Shown: piece by piece, positions 10,915 through 19,854 of the stretch
Layout of the letters: the number at the start of each line of letters is the position of its first letter
Numbering within the stretch: position 1 is the stretch's first letter
Assembly (NCBI GenBank): GCA_039621445.1
Contig: CP154956.1
Span: 84,130,474 to 84,194,473 of the forward strand
Direction: 5' to 3'
Source: Euglena gracilis
Lineage: Eukaryota; Euglenida; Euglenophyceae; Euglenales
Length of the DNA: 64,000 nt
Translations under genes and position numbers: made by a program
The notes under the pieces: model-generated
Databases searched by the model: none
Told to the model about the DNA's origin: nothing
The model's input: the letters and a program-made list of their open reading frames with translations, nothing else

Positions 10915-11030
10915 GGGCGGGGGGGGGGGGGCAACATGGGCCCTCGAAAAATGCGACACAAAAAAGTCACCAGAAAACACAAGAATGAAAGAATGAAAGA
11001 AACACAAAAAAACGCGGGTTCGAGGGGTGT
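10915..11030 (+). repeat. Family K head with short array
   Basis: A G-run is followed by CAACATGGGCCCTCGAAAAA and ATGCGACACAAAAAAG, then AAAGAATGAAAG units. It matches the family K head at 28205 with one base change in the ATGGACCCTC word. Confidence 0.6.
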
Positions 11031-11848
11031 GATAAAAACGCATTTGCTAACAGCTTTTGGGAACATGCTGATTCCAAGATATGCAACTTGTTCAAGAAAA
11101 ATTGAATTGCCAAAAAATTCGTTCTTAGAGGAAAATTGTGCCTGAAGCGCATAATTTTTCAAGCCAAAAACAAGTCCAGCAAAAAGAAAATTGCAAGGAA
11201 AAAATAAAAGCAATTCTGTTAAAAACAAAAAATACATATAAAAAGCATGAAAATGTGTTTGCATTCCCCCAGATGCCAAAGTGGACTACTTCCAATGTAA
11301 TTGTTGTGACTTGGTACTTACTGACACCCTGGGGTCATGTTGGTGACCGTACCTGGGGGTGGGCTGCCAAAATAATACACCTCGATGTATAATATTGGAC
11401 ATCGAAGCTGGGTGCTGGGGGAGTGAATCATTCAAAAATGTTATTTTTCAAAGAAAACCATCAAGGACAAAATACGCTCCATTTGTTGAAAACAAAGCTC
11501 TTTTCAAATTTATAACCGTTAGGAAATCGACCTTGAATTCAGTTCCCAGAAGCCAAAACCTTGTTGCGTATATGGCCGCTTCCTGCATAACGACACCTGA
11601 ATTTCCAATTTTTTGGGGGGGTAATTGGGAGGACTCAAAACTGAACTTTGAAACCGGGCCAGTGTAATAATTGAGGTAGTCTGCAACTCAACCACCCTCC
11701 ACATAATCGCATCATCCCAATGTCCCAACCCCCACTGTTACTTCCCTTATTGTCCCTGGCCCGGAGTCGACTGAAGGTTTTTTTGGTCCCGCCTTCACTT
11801 TTCTCTTTGCACCCCCTTATTGTCCCTCCCCCTGATTGTCCAGTCGGG
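11031..11848. other. Low-copy stretch, no recognised gene
   Basis: A mostly A/T-rich 0.8 kb without microsatellites. Frames on both strands (up to 102 aa) show no known domain. Confidence 0.3.
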
Positions 11849-11856
11849 GGGTAGGT

Positions 11857-12248
11857 CAGGGTTCGATATAAGGACAGGTGGAGGGGGTGGTCCGGACCCC
11901 CCTGCGGGCCAGGAGGGGGGGGGGTGGGGGACACCCCCCCCACCTAAACAGTTGCGCGGTCTGGGTTACCGAAAATTTTTGACACCCCAAAACGACCAAA
12001 AGTGCCATTTTGGGCACTTTTTGGGCAAAAATGTGCCAAAAATGCAAAAAATTTTCGGCGCAAAGCGCCGGAGGAAAAAATTGACCCTTTTTTGGGGGGG
12101 TCCCGGGAACCCCCCCGAGGGTCGGTCCAAACCCCCCTGGCAGGTGGGGGGGGGGTGGTCCGGACCCCCCCTGGGGGCCAGGGGGGGGGGTGGGGAGGAC
12201 ACCCCCCCCCCACCTAAACCATGTACGCCCTCCTTATATCAAACCCTG
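11857..12248. mobile_element. hAT-type MITE, family A copy 2 (A2)
   Basis: Exactly the same length as A1 (392 bp) and nearly identical in sequence. Left terminus is CAGGGTTCGATATAAGGAC, right terminus TCCTTATATCAAACCCTG with one mismatch. The octamer GGGTAGGT flanks both ends perfectly (11849-11856 and 12249-12256). Core hairpin CGGCGC-AAA-GCGCCG is at 12056-12070. Different target duplications in A1 and A2 prove independent insertion rather than segmental duplication. Confidence 0.92.
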
Positions 12249-12256
12249 GGGTAGGT

Positions 12257-12497
12257 CGGTGGGACAAGAAGGGTGGCATTTTTGTTGACAAGGTGGAAAG
12301 CTCGGTGATGGTCTACCCCTTAAACAAACTTCGGGGACCGACTCTGAGCTGCACAAAAACCAAAATGTGTCATGGGATTGAGGAATTAGATAAGTGACAA
12401 TAATGATGCTCAGATACTCCTTCAGACATAACAAAACAGGGAACAACCATGCAAAAAAAACCACCCAGAAAGAGGCAACCGGCATCATCACAATACA
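12257..12497. other. Spacer between A2 and B2
   Basis: Low-copy DNA between two intact MITEs. No gene is seen. Confidence 0.4.
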
Positions 12498-12505
12498 GTC
12501 TGGAC

Positions 12506-12773
12506 CAGGGGTTTTTTTAAGACCGGGGGGGGCGGGGGGTCCCCCCCCCCACCCACCCCCTGGGGGCCCCCCGGGGGGGGGGGAGGGTCCCGGGGGACCC
12601 ACAAAAAAATGGCTGAAAAATCGCAAAAGTGCTAAAATAGCATTTTTTTTCGGCGCCTTTGGCGCCGAAAAGTATATCCCACCCCCCTCCGGGGGGACCC
12701 CGGGGGGGGGGAGGGCTCGGCCGGACCCACCCACCCTCCCGGGGGGGGGGTCCACGACTAAAAAAAACCCCTG
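12506..12773. mobile_element. hAT-type MITE, family B copy 2 (B2)
   Basis: Left end CAGGGGTTTTTTTAAGACC and right end GACTAAAAAAAACCCCTG form the inverted termini. A perfect 8-bp target duplication GTCTGGAC is present at 12498-12505 and 12774-12781. Core hairpin CGGCGCC-TTT-GGCGCCG is at 12651-12667. It is 268 bp long and has no coding capacity. Confidence 0.9.
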
Positions 12774-13081
12774 GTCTGGACAAAAATGACGGGAAACAAA
12801 AATGATGAGAAAACACCCAATTCCTCATAGTTTTCTCCCCTGTCATTTTTGTTTCTTGGCATTTTTGTCCGGACTGTACGTCTCGCTGCAAAGGTTGGCT
12901 GAGCACTCAGCCAAATGGCTGTATTGTGGGGATAACAGGCTGTGGCAGCCAGTGCAACACAGCCTGCTGCTGGGGGAGCTGGACACAAAACGCTACTGGC
13001 AAAAAAAAAACTGATGTCCTCGACCCCAGGCACATGGAGCCACGCAGCCGAGGAGTGGGACGGAATGGATTTGGGTAAGAT

Positions 13082-13320
<239 letters not shown>

Positions 13321-13437
13321 GCCAACTGGCGGAGTGCCGTTGGTTGCCCACGTTTTTTTGCACTTGGGTTGGGAAAGGTGGAACAAATAAAAAATGTGAT
13401 TTATGAGATGTGAATCTCAGAAAAAAACAACAAATCA

Positions 13438-13476
13438 CTATCATCGTCGTCTTCGTCGTCGTCGTCGTCGCCGTCA
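13438..13476. repeat. Trinucleotide TCG/TCA tract
   Basis: Short array of CGTCGT and CATCAT units, nearly 40 bp. Confidence 0.85.
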
Positions 13477-13865
13477 TTGTCATCATACTTTATAATTCAC
13501 AATGTTACCGACATTGTTCTAAATATGCAGCCAAGGTGAAAAAAATGGAGGAAACAAAAGGCGATGGAAAAAAAACTCCAACCACCAGCGGGTATATTGG
13601 TGGTCATTATCGCACACGCCAAATTAATGAAGTGCTCCAAAACCCTGCATCACACGACCTGGGATGCCTGGGCACCGTTTGAGTGTGCCGTGGGGCTGGA
13701 GGAGACGCCTCTCCCCCCAGAAGGCCGTCCCTCACAACGGGTTCAAATCGTCGTCGGAGCAGCGGCGATGGGTTTGGCACAGTGAAGGGTGACAGGGCAG
13801 AGAAATTGGAGAGAAACTGACTTCTGACATCAGCTGAAATATTATCCTGCAATTGGGGAGAGTGA
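13477..13865. other. Spacer between two long CA tracts
   Basis: Low-copy sequence with overlapping short frames. A GGGTTCAAATCGTCG word at 13739 looks like a T-arm by itself but no tRNA fold surrounds it. Confidence 0.4.
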
Positions 13866-14190
<325 letters not shown>

Positions 14191-14394
14191 ATTGTTACTT
14201 TGGGGGTCCATGTGATTCAACCAAAAGCACACATGTACTTTTTATTATTATACCAACTTCACCTGTGGCCAGTGACCAAGGGGAGGGACACCCAACCTCC
14301 AAACCAGCGGTCAACCGCCAGGTTGACCAACAATCGCGGTGGTACGACAAGGGGGGGGGCGGTGTAGAAACGAAACAGGAACGTGTGTGATGAC

Positions 14395-14590
14395 GAGCGG
14401 ACAAAGTGGAAGGACGGGACCGCCGCCGGGCGGAAGACCCCTGGCTGGAGGTGCTGCGGGTGGGCGACGACAGGAAGAACGGGCTGGGGCGGGAGCCGGG
14501 GGAGCTGCCGGCCAGGGTCGGGGCCAGGGCGTTGCTGAACGACAGCCCTGGGGTGGCCTTGCCCAGAGGTTGGAAAGCTTGGGCTGACTG
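14395..14590 (-). CDS. Putative exon, S/P-rich SPF-containing segment of the NPF protein family
   Basis: Read on the minus strand, this GC-rich block encodes an S/T/P-rich peptide including ATPGLSFSNALAP, a GSRPSPFFLSSPTRSTSS stretch and a basic RRRSRP end. The LSF and SPFF words resemble the second-exon peptides at 31130-31260 (SPFLPALSFNAVPTPS) and 51640-51818 (SPFLTLPFG). It lies just downstream, in transcription order, of the NNPFGPG exon at 14760-14905. Function is unknown; short S/P-rich segments with NPF and SPF tripeptides are typical of endocytic adaptor tails, which is inference. Boundaries are not defined. Confidence 0.4.
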
Positions 14591-14631
14591 TTGGCTGACC
14601 ATCAGCTGGCAGGGTATACCTACCCCCCCCC

Positions 14632-14721
14632 CTGAGTTGCACTGAGGCTTCTTGTCTGTTTGTGCCGGCGCTAACTTCGCTTCTGGCCCAGTTTGTGTGG
14701 TGAGTGGCCAGGGACCCCTGA
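14632..14721. repeat. Repeat H, copy 1
   Basis: A block of about 90 bp starting CCCTGAGTTGCACT and ending GTGAGTGGCCAGGGACCCC is repeated with roughly 85% identity inside MITE A3 (43575-43668). In both places it has C-runs beside it. Its nature is unknown; the copy in A3 behaves as an insertion. Confidence 0.65.
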
Positions 14722-14759
14722 CACCACTGGCCTACCCCCCCCCCCCCGGGGGGGGATGG

Positions 14760-14905
14760 GGCCCCTCTGGCTGAAACGACGCCCTGGTTGGGGAGAAGGG
14801 GCTGTGGGGGTTCCCTGGGCCAAAGGGGTTGTTGCTGCACGGTACCATCGGCCGCAGCCGGGCCTGTGTGGCGAAGAGGTTCCCCGGGATCGGAGGCAGG
14901 CGGCA
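14760..14905 (-). CDS. Putative exon encoding NLF and NNPFGPG motifs
   Basis: On the minus strand an acceptor-like C-run followed by GTGCAG leads into a frame containing CRLPPIPGNLFA, then SNNPFGPGNPHSPFSPTR. It combines the NLF word that ends the first exon peptides at 52400 and 32886 with the NNPFGPG.P.SPF word of the second-exon peptides at 31130 and 51640. NPF tripeptides are the classic ligand of EH domains in endocytosis proteins; that role is inference from family knowledge. The frame then meets a C-run, so the 3' border is uncertain. Confidence 0.5.
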
Positions 14906-15051
14906 CTGCACGGGGGGGGGGGGGACAGCCGACCTGGGCCCCGGCGAAAATTCCGTGACGTGACGGGCCAATGGATGTATCGAACATTTGGCCCGAGGAG
15001 GCTTCACTCCAGCTGGATCAGGGAAACATTGTTGTCGTGGAGGGGGAGGGA

Positions 15052-15228
15052 TGTCTGTGTGCGCGTGCGCGTGAATGCGCACAGATGCGCACGTGTGTGT
15101 GAATGTTTGTGTGTGTGACTGTGTGTGTGCGATTGTGTGTGTGAGTGTGATGTGTGATGTGTGTGTGTGTGTGTGTGTGTGAATGTGTGTGTGTGTGTGC
15201 GTGTGAGTGTGTGTGAAGCTGAAATAGT
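15052..15228. repeat. Imperfect (TG)n array
   Basis: Interrupted TG repeats with CG and GA variants (GTGCGCGTGCGCGTGAATGCG, split by non-repeat bases). It lies between two NPF exons. Confidence 0.9.
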
Positions 15229-15239
15229 GAGTATGGATG

Positions 15240-15363
15240 GAGGGGGGACAGGTATTCTTTGCAGTGCAGCCTGGGTCCGGGTCCAAAGGGGTTGTGGGCG
15301 GGTTGGCTGGGGCTGCCCACGCGGTTGGGGGGAGTCGCCATCCGGTGAAGGGTGGAGGAGCAC
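15240..15363 (-). CDS. Putative 5' exon, NPF protein family copy 3
   Basis: On the minus strand CACATTCACAG forms an acceptor ending at 15364. A 22-nt leader is followed by ATG at 15341-15339. The peptide starts MATPPNRVGSPSQPAHNPFG, with NPFGPG at residues 17-22. This matches in layout the exons starting at 52590 and 33010: acceptor CACAG, a leader of 22-26 nt, ATG, M-A/S-T, then NPFGPG around residue 16. The downstream NLF word seen in the other copies is missing here but occurs in the next exon at 14905-14760. A leader after an acceptor implies an untranslated first exon further upstream. Confidence 0.5.
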
Positions 15364-15474
15364 CTGTGAATGTGTGAATGGGGGGAGAGGACTGACTGCT
15401 GAACCGTTGATGGGGGGGGTATGGGGCTGGGCAAAGGCTACCCCAACAGGGGCCTTCGGCCAGGCATATTTTTT

Positions 15475-15785
15475 AAGGCTCCTTAAGAAAAAAAACACAG
15501 AAAAAACCTTTAAAAACTTCCCCCGCCCTGAAAAAATGGTCTCTGGTATCCCTGGAACACTGTTTATCCACCCACAACTCAAATCAAAAACAAAAATGTT
15601 TTCACTTTTGAATTTTCAACCTGGATGGAAGTTGGTTCGATGCCGGATGGCTCTTTGATAACCCTTGGAAAAAGACGCCTTAAAATTCTTAAAAAATAAA
15701 AAAACTTAAAAACCTTAAAAAATTTCAAACAAACGCCTTAAAAAACCTTAAATTTTTTGAAATATTTTGCCTTAAAAAATGCCTG
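15475..15785. repeat. Irregular GCCTTAAAA repeat tract
   Basis: The word CCTTAAAA/CCTTAAGA recurs at irregular spacing about ten times, with A-rich filler, first near 15480 and again to 15785. It is not periodic enough for a simple minisatellite. Confidence 0.5.
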
Positions 15786-16560
15786 CCTTCGGCTCAAGCA
15801 ACGTCCTGGTGCACGCGCGTTTTCACTATTGTTGCCAGGATGAACAAGGGAACAGGAGAAAAAAATGGGCATGTGAAAACACTAGGAACCCTCCCAAACC
15901 ATCAAAAAACACCAGTTTGCCATCAAACGCAGGCGGATAGCAGCACCCAGAGGGGGGCGTCACTGCCGCTGGGTTCGGCTAAAATTTGGGCTGGCTACAG
16001 CTACCCCCCCCCCCCCAGGCCGCAAAACCTTATACCCCATCTCCAGCGAGGGGGGGGTGGGGGATGACTGTGTGACTTGGATGCAATAAGAAGCCATGGT
16101 ACTTCAAGATGATCAGACCATCTTCTGATTTTTGAGATGCTGAGGCCTATTTATGGCTCAAATTTCAAGCCACCACATAAAACATTTTGCCCTAGAGGAC
16201 CATGAATCCAGGCCCCATTCCCACGAGTTGATCAACGCGCACAGTGACCAATCAGTCATTCGATGACTGTCTCTGGTGGCCGCGGCGGCAGGGGCCGAGA
16301 GCCAAAAGCTACACGGCTACCGACCACGGCAGTACACAGAGACGGCCTGCTCGGGGCCCATCCTGTGTCCATGCTTCCGCACTGCGTGCATCGTGTGTTC
16401 TCTGCTCCGCGTCCATCCTGCACAGTGCGTGGACATACTGCGGAAGTTCAGTTTGGGGAAATGCAAATGATTAATAAAAACATGGGTGGAGAAGTTCACA
16501 CTCGACATTTTTCACACAGGGCACATGATGCTTCTCCTGGGAAGCCACACGGTGCCACAC
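15786..16560. other. Low-copy DNA, no recognised gene
   Basis: Mixed composition with one C-run near 16006 and one G-run near 16050. Several frames on the plus strand end in the downstream CCCA array. No motif is recognised. Confidence 0.3.
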
Positions 16561-16565
16561 GCACA

Positions 16566-16725
16566 GACACACACCCACCCACCCACCCACTCACCCACCC
16601 ACCCACCCACCCACTCACTCACCCACCCACCCACACCCACACCCACACCCACACCCGCACCCACACCCGCACCCACCCACCCACCCACCCACCCACACAC
16701 TCACACACATACACACGCGCGCGCA
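16566..16725. repeat. (CCCA)n / (CCCACA)n microsatellite
   Basis: Tandem CCCA units with CTCA variants grade into CCCACA and then CA and GCGC. Translated frames are threonine-proline-histidine artefacts. Confidence 0.97.
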
Positions 16726-16985
16726 CCAGGGATCTTTTAACCAACCCCAGGGGGAGGGGTGCCTTGTGCTATGGGGTGCCTGTCCATAGCAGGCACACTG
16801 GGGGGTTTTGGGTCCTGGTGCCTGCCGACCCAGGCCATTTCAGAAGAAATGGCCATTTTTGGGCCCCAGCGCCTTTGGTGCTTGGAGGAGGGGTGCCCCA
16901 AAACCTGAACCCCCCAGGGGGGTTGAAAATGCCCTTCTCCTGCCTGCCCATAGCATTCATGGGGGGATTGCCTAAAAAGAAGCCC

Positions 16986-17089
<104 letters not shown>

Positions 17090-17169
17090 GTTTCCCGGCG
17101 ATGCACACACTGCTAGCACATCACACCAGGACGTAAACTAGATATTCCACTGGCCAAATTTGGACTAGG

Positions 17170-17460
17170 TGCAGTCGAGTACCCACCCCCCCCGCAGCCA
17201 GGGGACCCCCCCAAAATAAAACCCCCTCAAAACAAGACTTCCCCTTGAGCCACAAAAACACACAAAATAGACACGCCAAAATAAGACCCCCCTGGCGGCG
17301 CAAAGCGCCCGTGCGGGTGAAAATTTTCCCAGAAAGAACACCAAAGACCCCAATTTCAGACACAAAATGATGAAATTTCAAAAATCTTCGGATTTTTGTA
17401 GTGCAAAAACATGGTAGATGTCACCTTATACAAATTGGATTCTGCTGAAAGGTTCACAAT
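17170..17460 (-). mobile_element. Family C element, inverted, next to a second copy
   Basis: Carries AAAATAAGACCCCCC words and GGCGCAAAGCGCC (17297-17309), then GAAATTTCAAAAATCTTCGG, matching on the minus strand the middle of the 22048-22501 copy (AAAATCTGAAATTTTTGAAA and GGAAAAATTT). A TAACCCCCCCCC junction at 17460 marks the start of the next copy. Confidence 0.55.
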
Positions 17461-17690
17461 AACCCCCCCCCAAATAAGACCGGTCTCATTTTGGGGTCCC
17501 TTGCTGGAAATCTCCAGGGGGGGGGGCGTCATTTTTTTATGTTTTCTTGATCGACCTAGGCCGGAAAAACATCACTTTTCAGGTTCTCAAAAACAATTAA
17601 AATTTCCTTTTGCACTTCGCTCATCGGTGACTGCGGGTGTGTTATTTGTGAGAAAATTTTATGCAGGGTGGGGAAACACTCAAATGGACC
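17459..17690 (+). mobile_element. Family C element, truncated at the right
   Basis: TAACCCCCCCCCAAATAAGA, a TTGCTGGAAATCTCCAGGGG block and a TTTCTTGATCGACC block align in order with the first third of the 22048-22501 element. It runs into the family K copy at 17688 without a recognisable right terminus. Confidence 0.55.
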
Positions 17691-17800
17691 CTCAAAAAAA
17701 CGCAACGAAAAAAAAAAACGCAAAAATGAAAATAAATGCAAAAAACACAAAAACGCAAATTGCATGCAAAATCCTTTAGGAGCTCCCCCAGGATATACAC
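17688..17800 (+). repeat. Family K A-rich array with long tail
   Basis: ATGGACCCTC head, A/C array and tail AGGAGCTCCCCCAGGATATA match 112-225 in order. The pair fixes the tail as part of the repeat. Confidence 0.6.
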
Positions 17801-18260
17801 TTTTCCACTGGAGAGGACAAAAAACTTCACCTCCACCAAGGAATGGTTTCATTTTTCATAAAGATAAGCATTTTGTTGACCAAAAAAATGCAATAATGAC
17901 AAAAAGTTGACAAAATTTCAGGTCTCATGTGAATATCGGGGCCAAAACGAGGAATTTTTTATGGTCAAATTTTTTTTCCAGCAAAAATCCAAAAATTGCT
18001 GGGGAGAAAAACAACACAAAAAACACAAAAAAAAACGCAAAAAAGGCAATTTTTTTCCAAAATCGAAAAAAAAACACAAAAAAACACAAAAAAAAAAACG
18101 CACTTGCATCTTCCCCCTGTTTTATGTCTAAGATAATAATGCGCAGTGAATGTGCCGCCCCGGCGCTGGCCCCCTGTGATCAGTTGAGGATGGGGGCCCA
18201 TTTCTGCAGGTCATGAGCAAAACAGGCCTGCACAAGCACTTTTTTGTGGTTTTTCTTATG
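17801..18260. repeat. A-rich array (AAAACACAAAA units)
   Basis: From about 18000 to 18110 the sequence is A-runs separated by C, CG or AC steps. This is the family K array type without its head. Left of it is low-copy A/T-rich DNA. Confidence 0.5.
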
Positions 18261-18519
18261 ATTTTCTTGAATATTTTCTTGAATATTTTTTCTCTTCTTC
18301 CATATTATGAATGCTTTTTGTGCCCTTTTCCCCTCCAGTTCTGTTGGGAATTGATTTCGACTGAGAAAAATCCGCTTTTTGGATAAAACTTTTTCCTGAA
18401 ATCAAATTTTGTCAATTTATTTTGAATATTTTTAACAAACAAATTTTTATTTGTGGATGAAATGAAAATTTGTGGGTCAACATCTTCCAAATTTGCAAAA
18501 AAATATGCCCTTTGACAAT

Positions 18520-18640
18520 CTGCACTCGAAGATGCATTTTCTTGCATTATTTTGCACCTTTTTGATTTTGTTTGACATTTTTTGTCGTTGTGTGTCCAAG
18601 TGTTCAAATGTCCATGTTGCGTTCCCCTGAGTTCTCCCAG
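18520..18640 (-). repeat. Family K relic, inverted
   Basis: On the minus strand this reads GGGGAACGCAACATGGACAT followed by an AAAAATGTCAAACAAAAT array, a diverged family K head and array. Confidence 0.45.
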
Positions 18641-19035
18641 GATTGAAGGGTTCCGGATCAGGATTCCGTTCAAGGAAGGTCACCTCCGGGGCGGATGCTG
18701 TGGAGGGCAGGGGTGGAAAGCATTTATGATTCTGACCCCGGGGGAGGTCGGATTTGCTGTTGCATGTCCACCCCCTTTCGACGCCGGGGGCCTGAAATGT
18801 CCATTTCCCCTCCTGTGGGCGCCTCCCACGGTTGTTTGAAGAAGTCTGGTCCAGACCAAGCACCTCCGGTGACAAATCCCAATAAAACCCAACAAATCCC
18901 GACAAAACCCGACAATGCCTTTTTGGCCCTCTGGAGGTGTGGGTTCCAACAAATCCTGACAATCCTGGAGCCTAAAAATGGGCGGTCAACATTCCAAATC
19001 AAGGCCGAAGGCCAACTGTACCCCCCCCTCCCCCT
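18641..19035. other. Low-copy stretch, no recognised gene
   Basis: Contains a local CCCAACAAATCCCGACAAAACC direct-repeat patch around 18880-18920 (quoted word spans variants). Frames up to 161 aa on the minus strand are proline-rich and unassigned. Confidence 0.3.
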
Positions 19036-19188
19036 GGGCGTTTGGCCCGGGCCATGATCAAAGTTAGGCCAGGGCGCAAACCTCAGGGGCCAAGTATGCA
19101 TATTAAGAATTTTTGTGGCCATGTGCAAACGGCCAAAGGGCAGCTTCAGGGGGCCAAGTTTGCATGTAAGGAGGGGGGGCCAAGCGCC
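19036..19188. mobile_element. Family J element, copy 1
   Basis: Begins GGGCGTTTGGCCCGGGCCAT and ends GGGGGGCCAAGCGCCC, so the termini (G)GCGYTTGGCC are inverted repeats. Internal words ATGATCAAAGTTAGGCC and CCAAGTTTGCATGTAAG are shared with the copies at 39761, 42446 and 53655. A partial duplicate of the right half follows at 19200-19257. Confidence 0.65.
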
Positions 19189-19521
19189 CGGGGGGGGGGA
19201 GGATTGGAGCCAAGTTTGCCTGCAGAGGGGAAGGGGGGCCACGCGCTGGGGGGGGGGTGCAGGACGTGTGGGGCAACAGGCAGGCTGAACAGGGTTTCCT
19301 TCGAACACTCAGTGCCTGCGACATCCCCAATCTGTGTAGGATGGGCCGCCGGCTGTTCCTTGGGGCGTACATACACTTTCGACCCCCGAAGTCTGAGGTG
19401 TGGGGTGGGGGCACTGGGACAGATATGCGGACGACAGCGAACAAATGAGATCGGAAATGGAACCGTCGGGGCTGCAGGGGGCGTCCGCCAGAGGGGAGAC
19501 GCCTGGGTCACAATGACCTCG

Positions 19522-19660
19522 GACATCCACTTCTTGATGGCCTCCAGTTTACTCGGTGCGGCTTTGCGCTGTCCGTTGCTCAGGATGTGTCCGCAAAACT
19601 CAATAATTCCGCGAAACAGACGCATTTTGGAACCCATCACACACAGCATTCGCATGGAGC
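19522..19660 (-). pseudogene. Ty3/Gypsy-type reverse transcriptase relic
   Basis: On the minus strand an open frame contains GSKMRLFR, then IIEFCGHILSNG, then KAAPSKLEAIKKW. This fits the carboxy-terminal end of the reverse transcriptase of Ty3/Gypsy elements, where a (K)C-x-LF word is followed by V/IEF-x-GH-I/L, a short G-containing turn, P-x-K-x-x-AI and W. The usual next block (leucine-rich, FLG..NYY) is absent in all three frames, and the YxDD active site expected upstream is not found before the frame breaks up. It is therefore an eroded fragment, not a gene. LTRs were not identified. The FCGHIL variant of the motif reminds me of protist elements, from memory only. Confidence 0.6.
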
Positions 19661-19854
19661 AGTTGCCAACAAAGAAAGAACGGGCAAGGGCCCATGGAAA
19701 GGGACCACGGGCGAAAACCTTGCTCACCGACCCCAGAGGTGTGGGGGGTCACCCCCCACCAGTACACTTTCCTTTCCTATCTAAAAGCTTCTATCTAAAT
19801 TGTTTCAAGAATGTGATGTGTCAACGTCACGGTGGGTCAAATTAACTGCAGTTC

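Noticed and set aside
13735-13755. tRNA T-arm-like GGGTTCAAATC
   Set aside because: No paired stem and no A box at a suitable distance.
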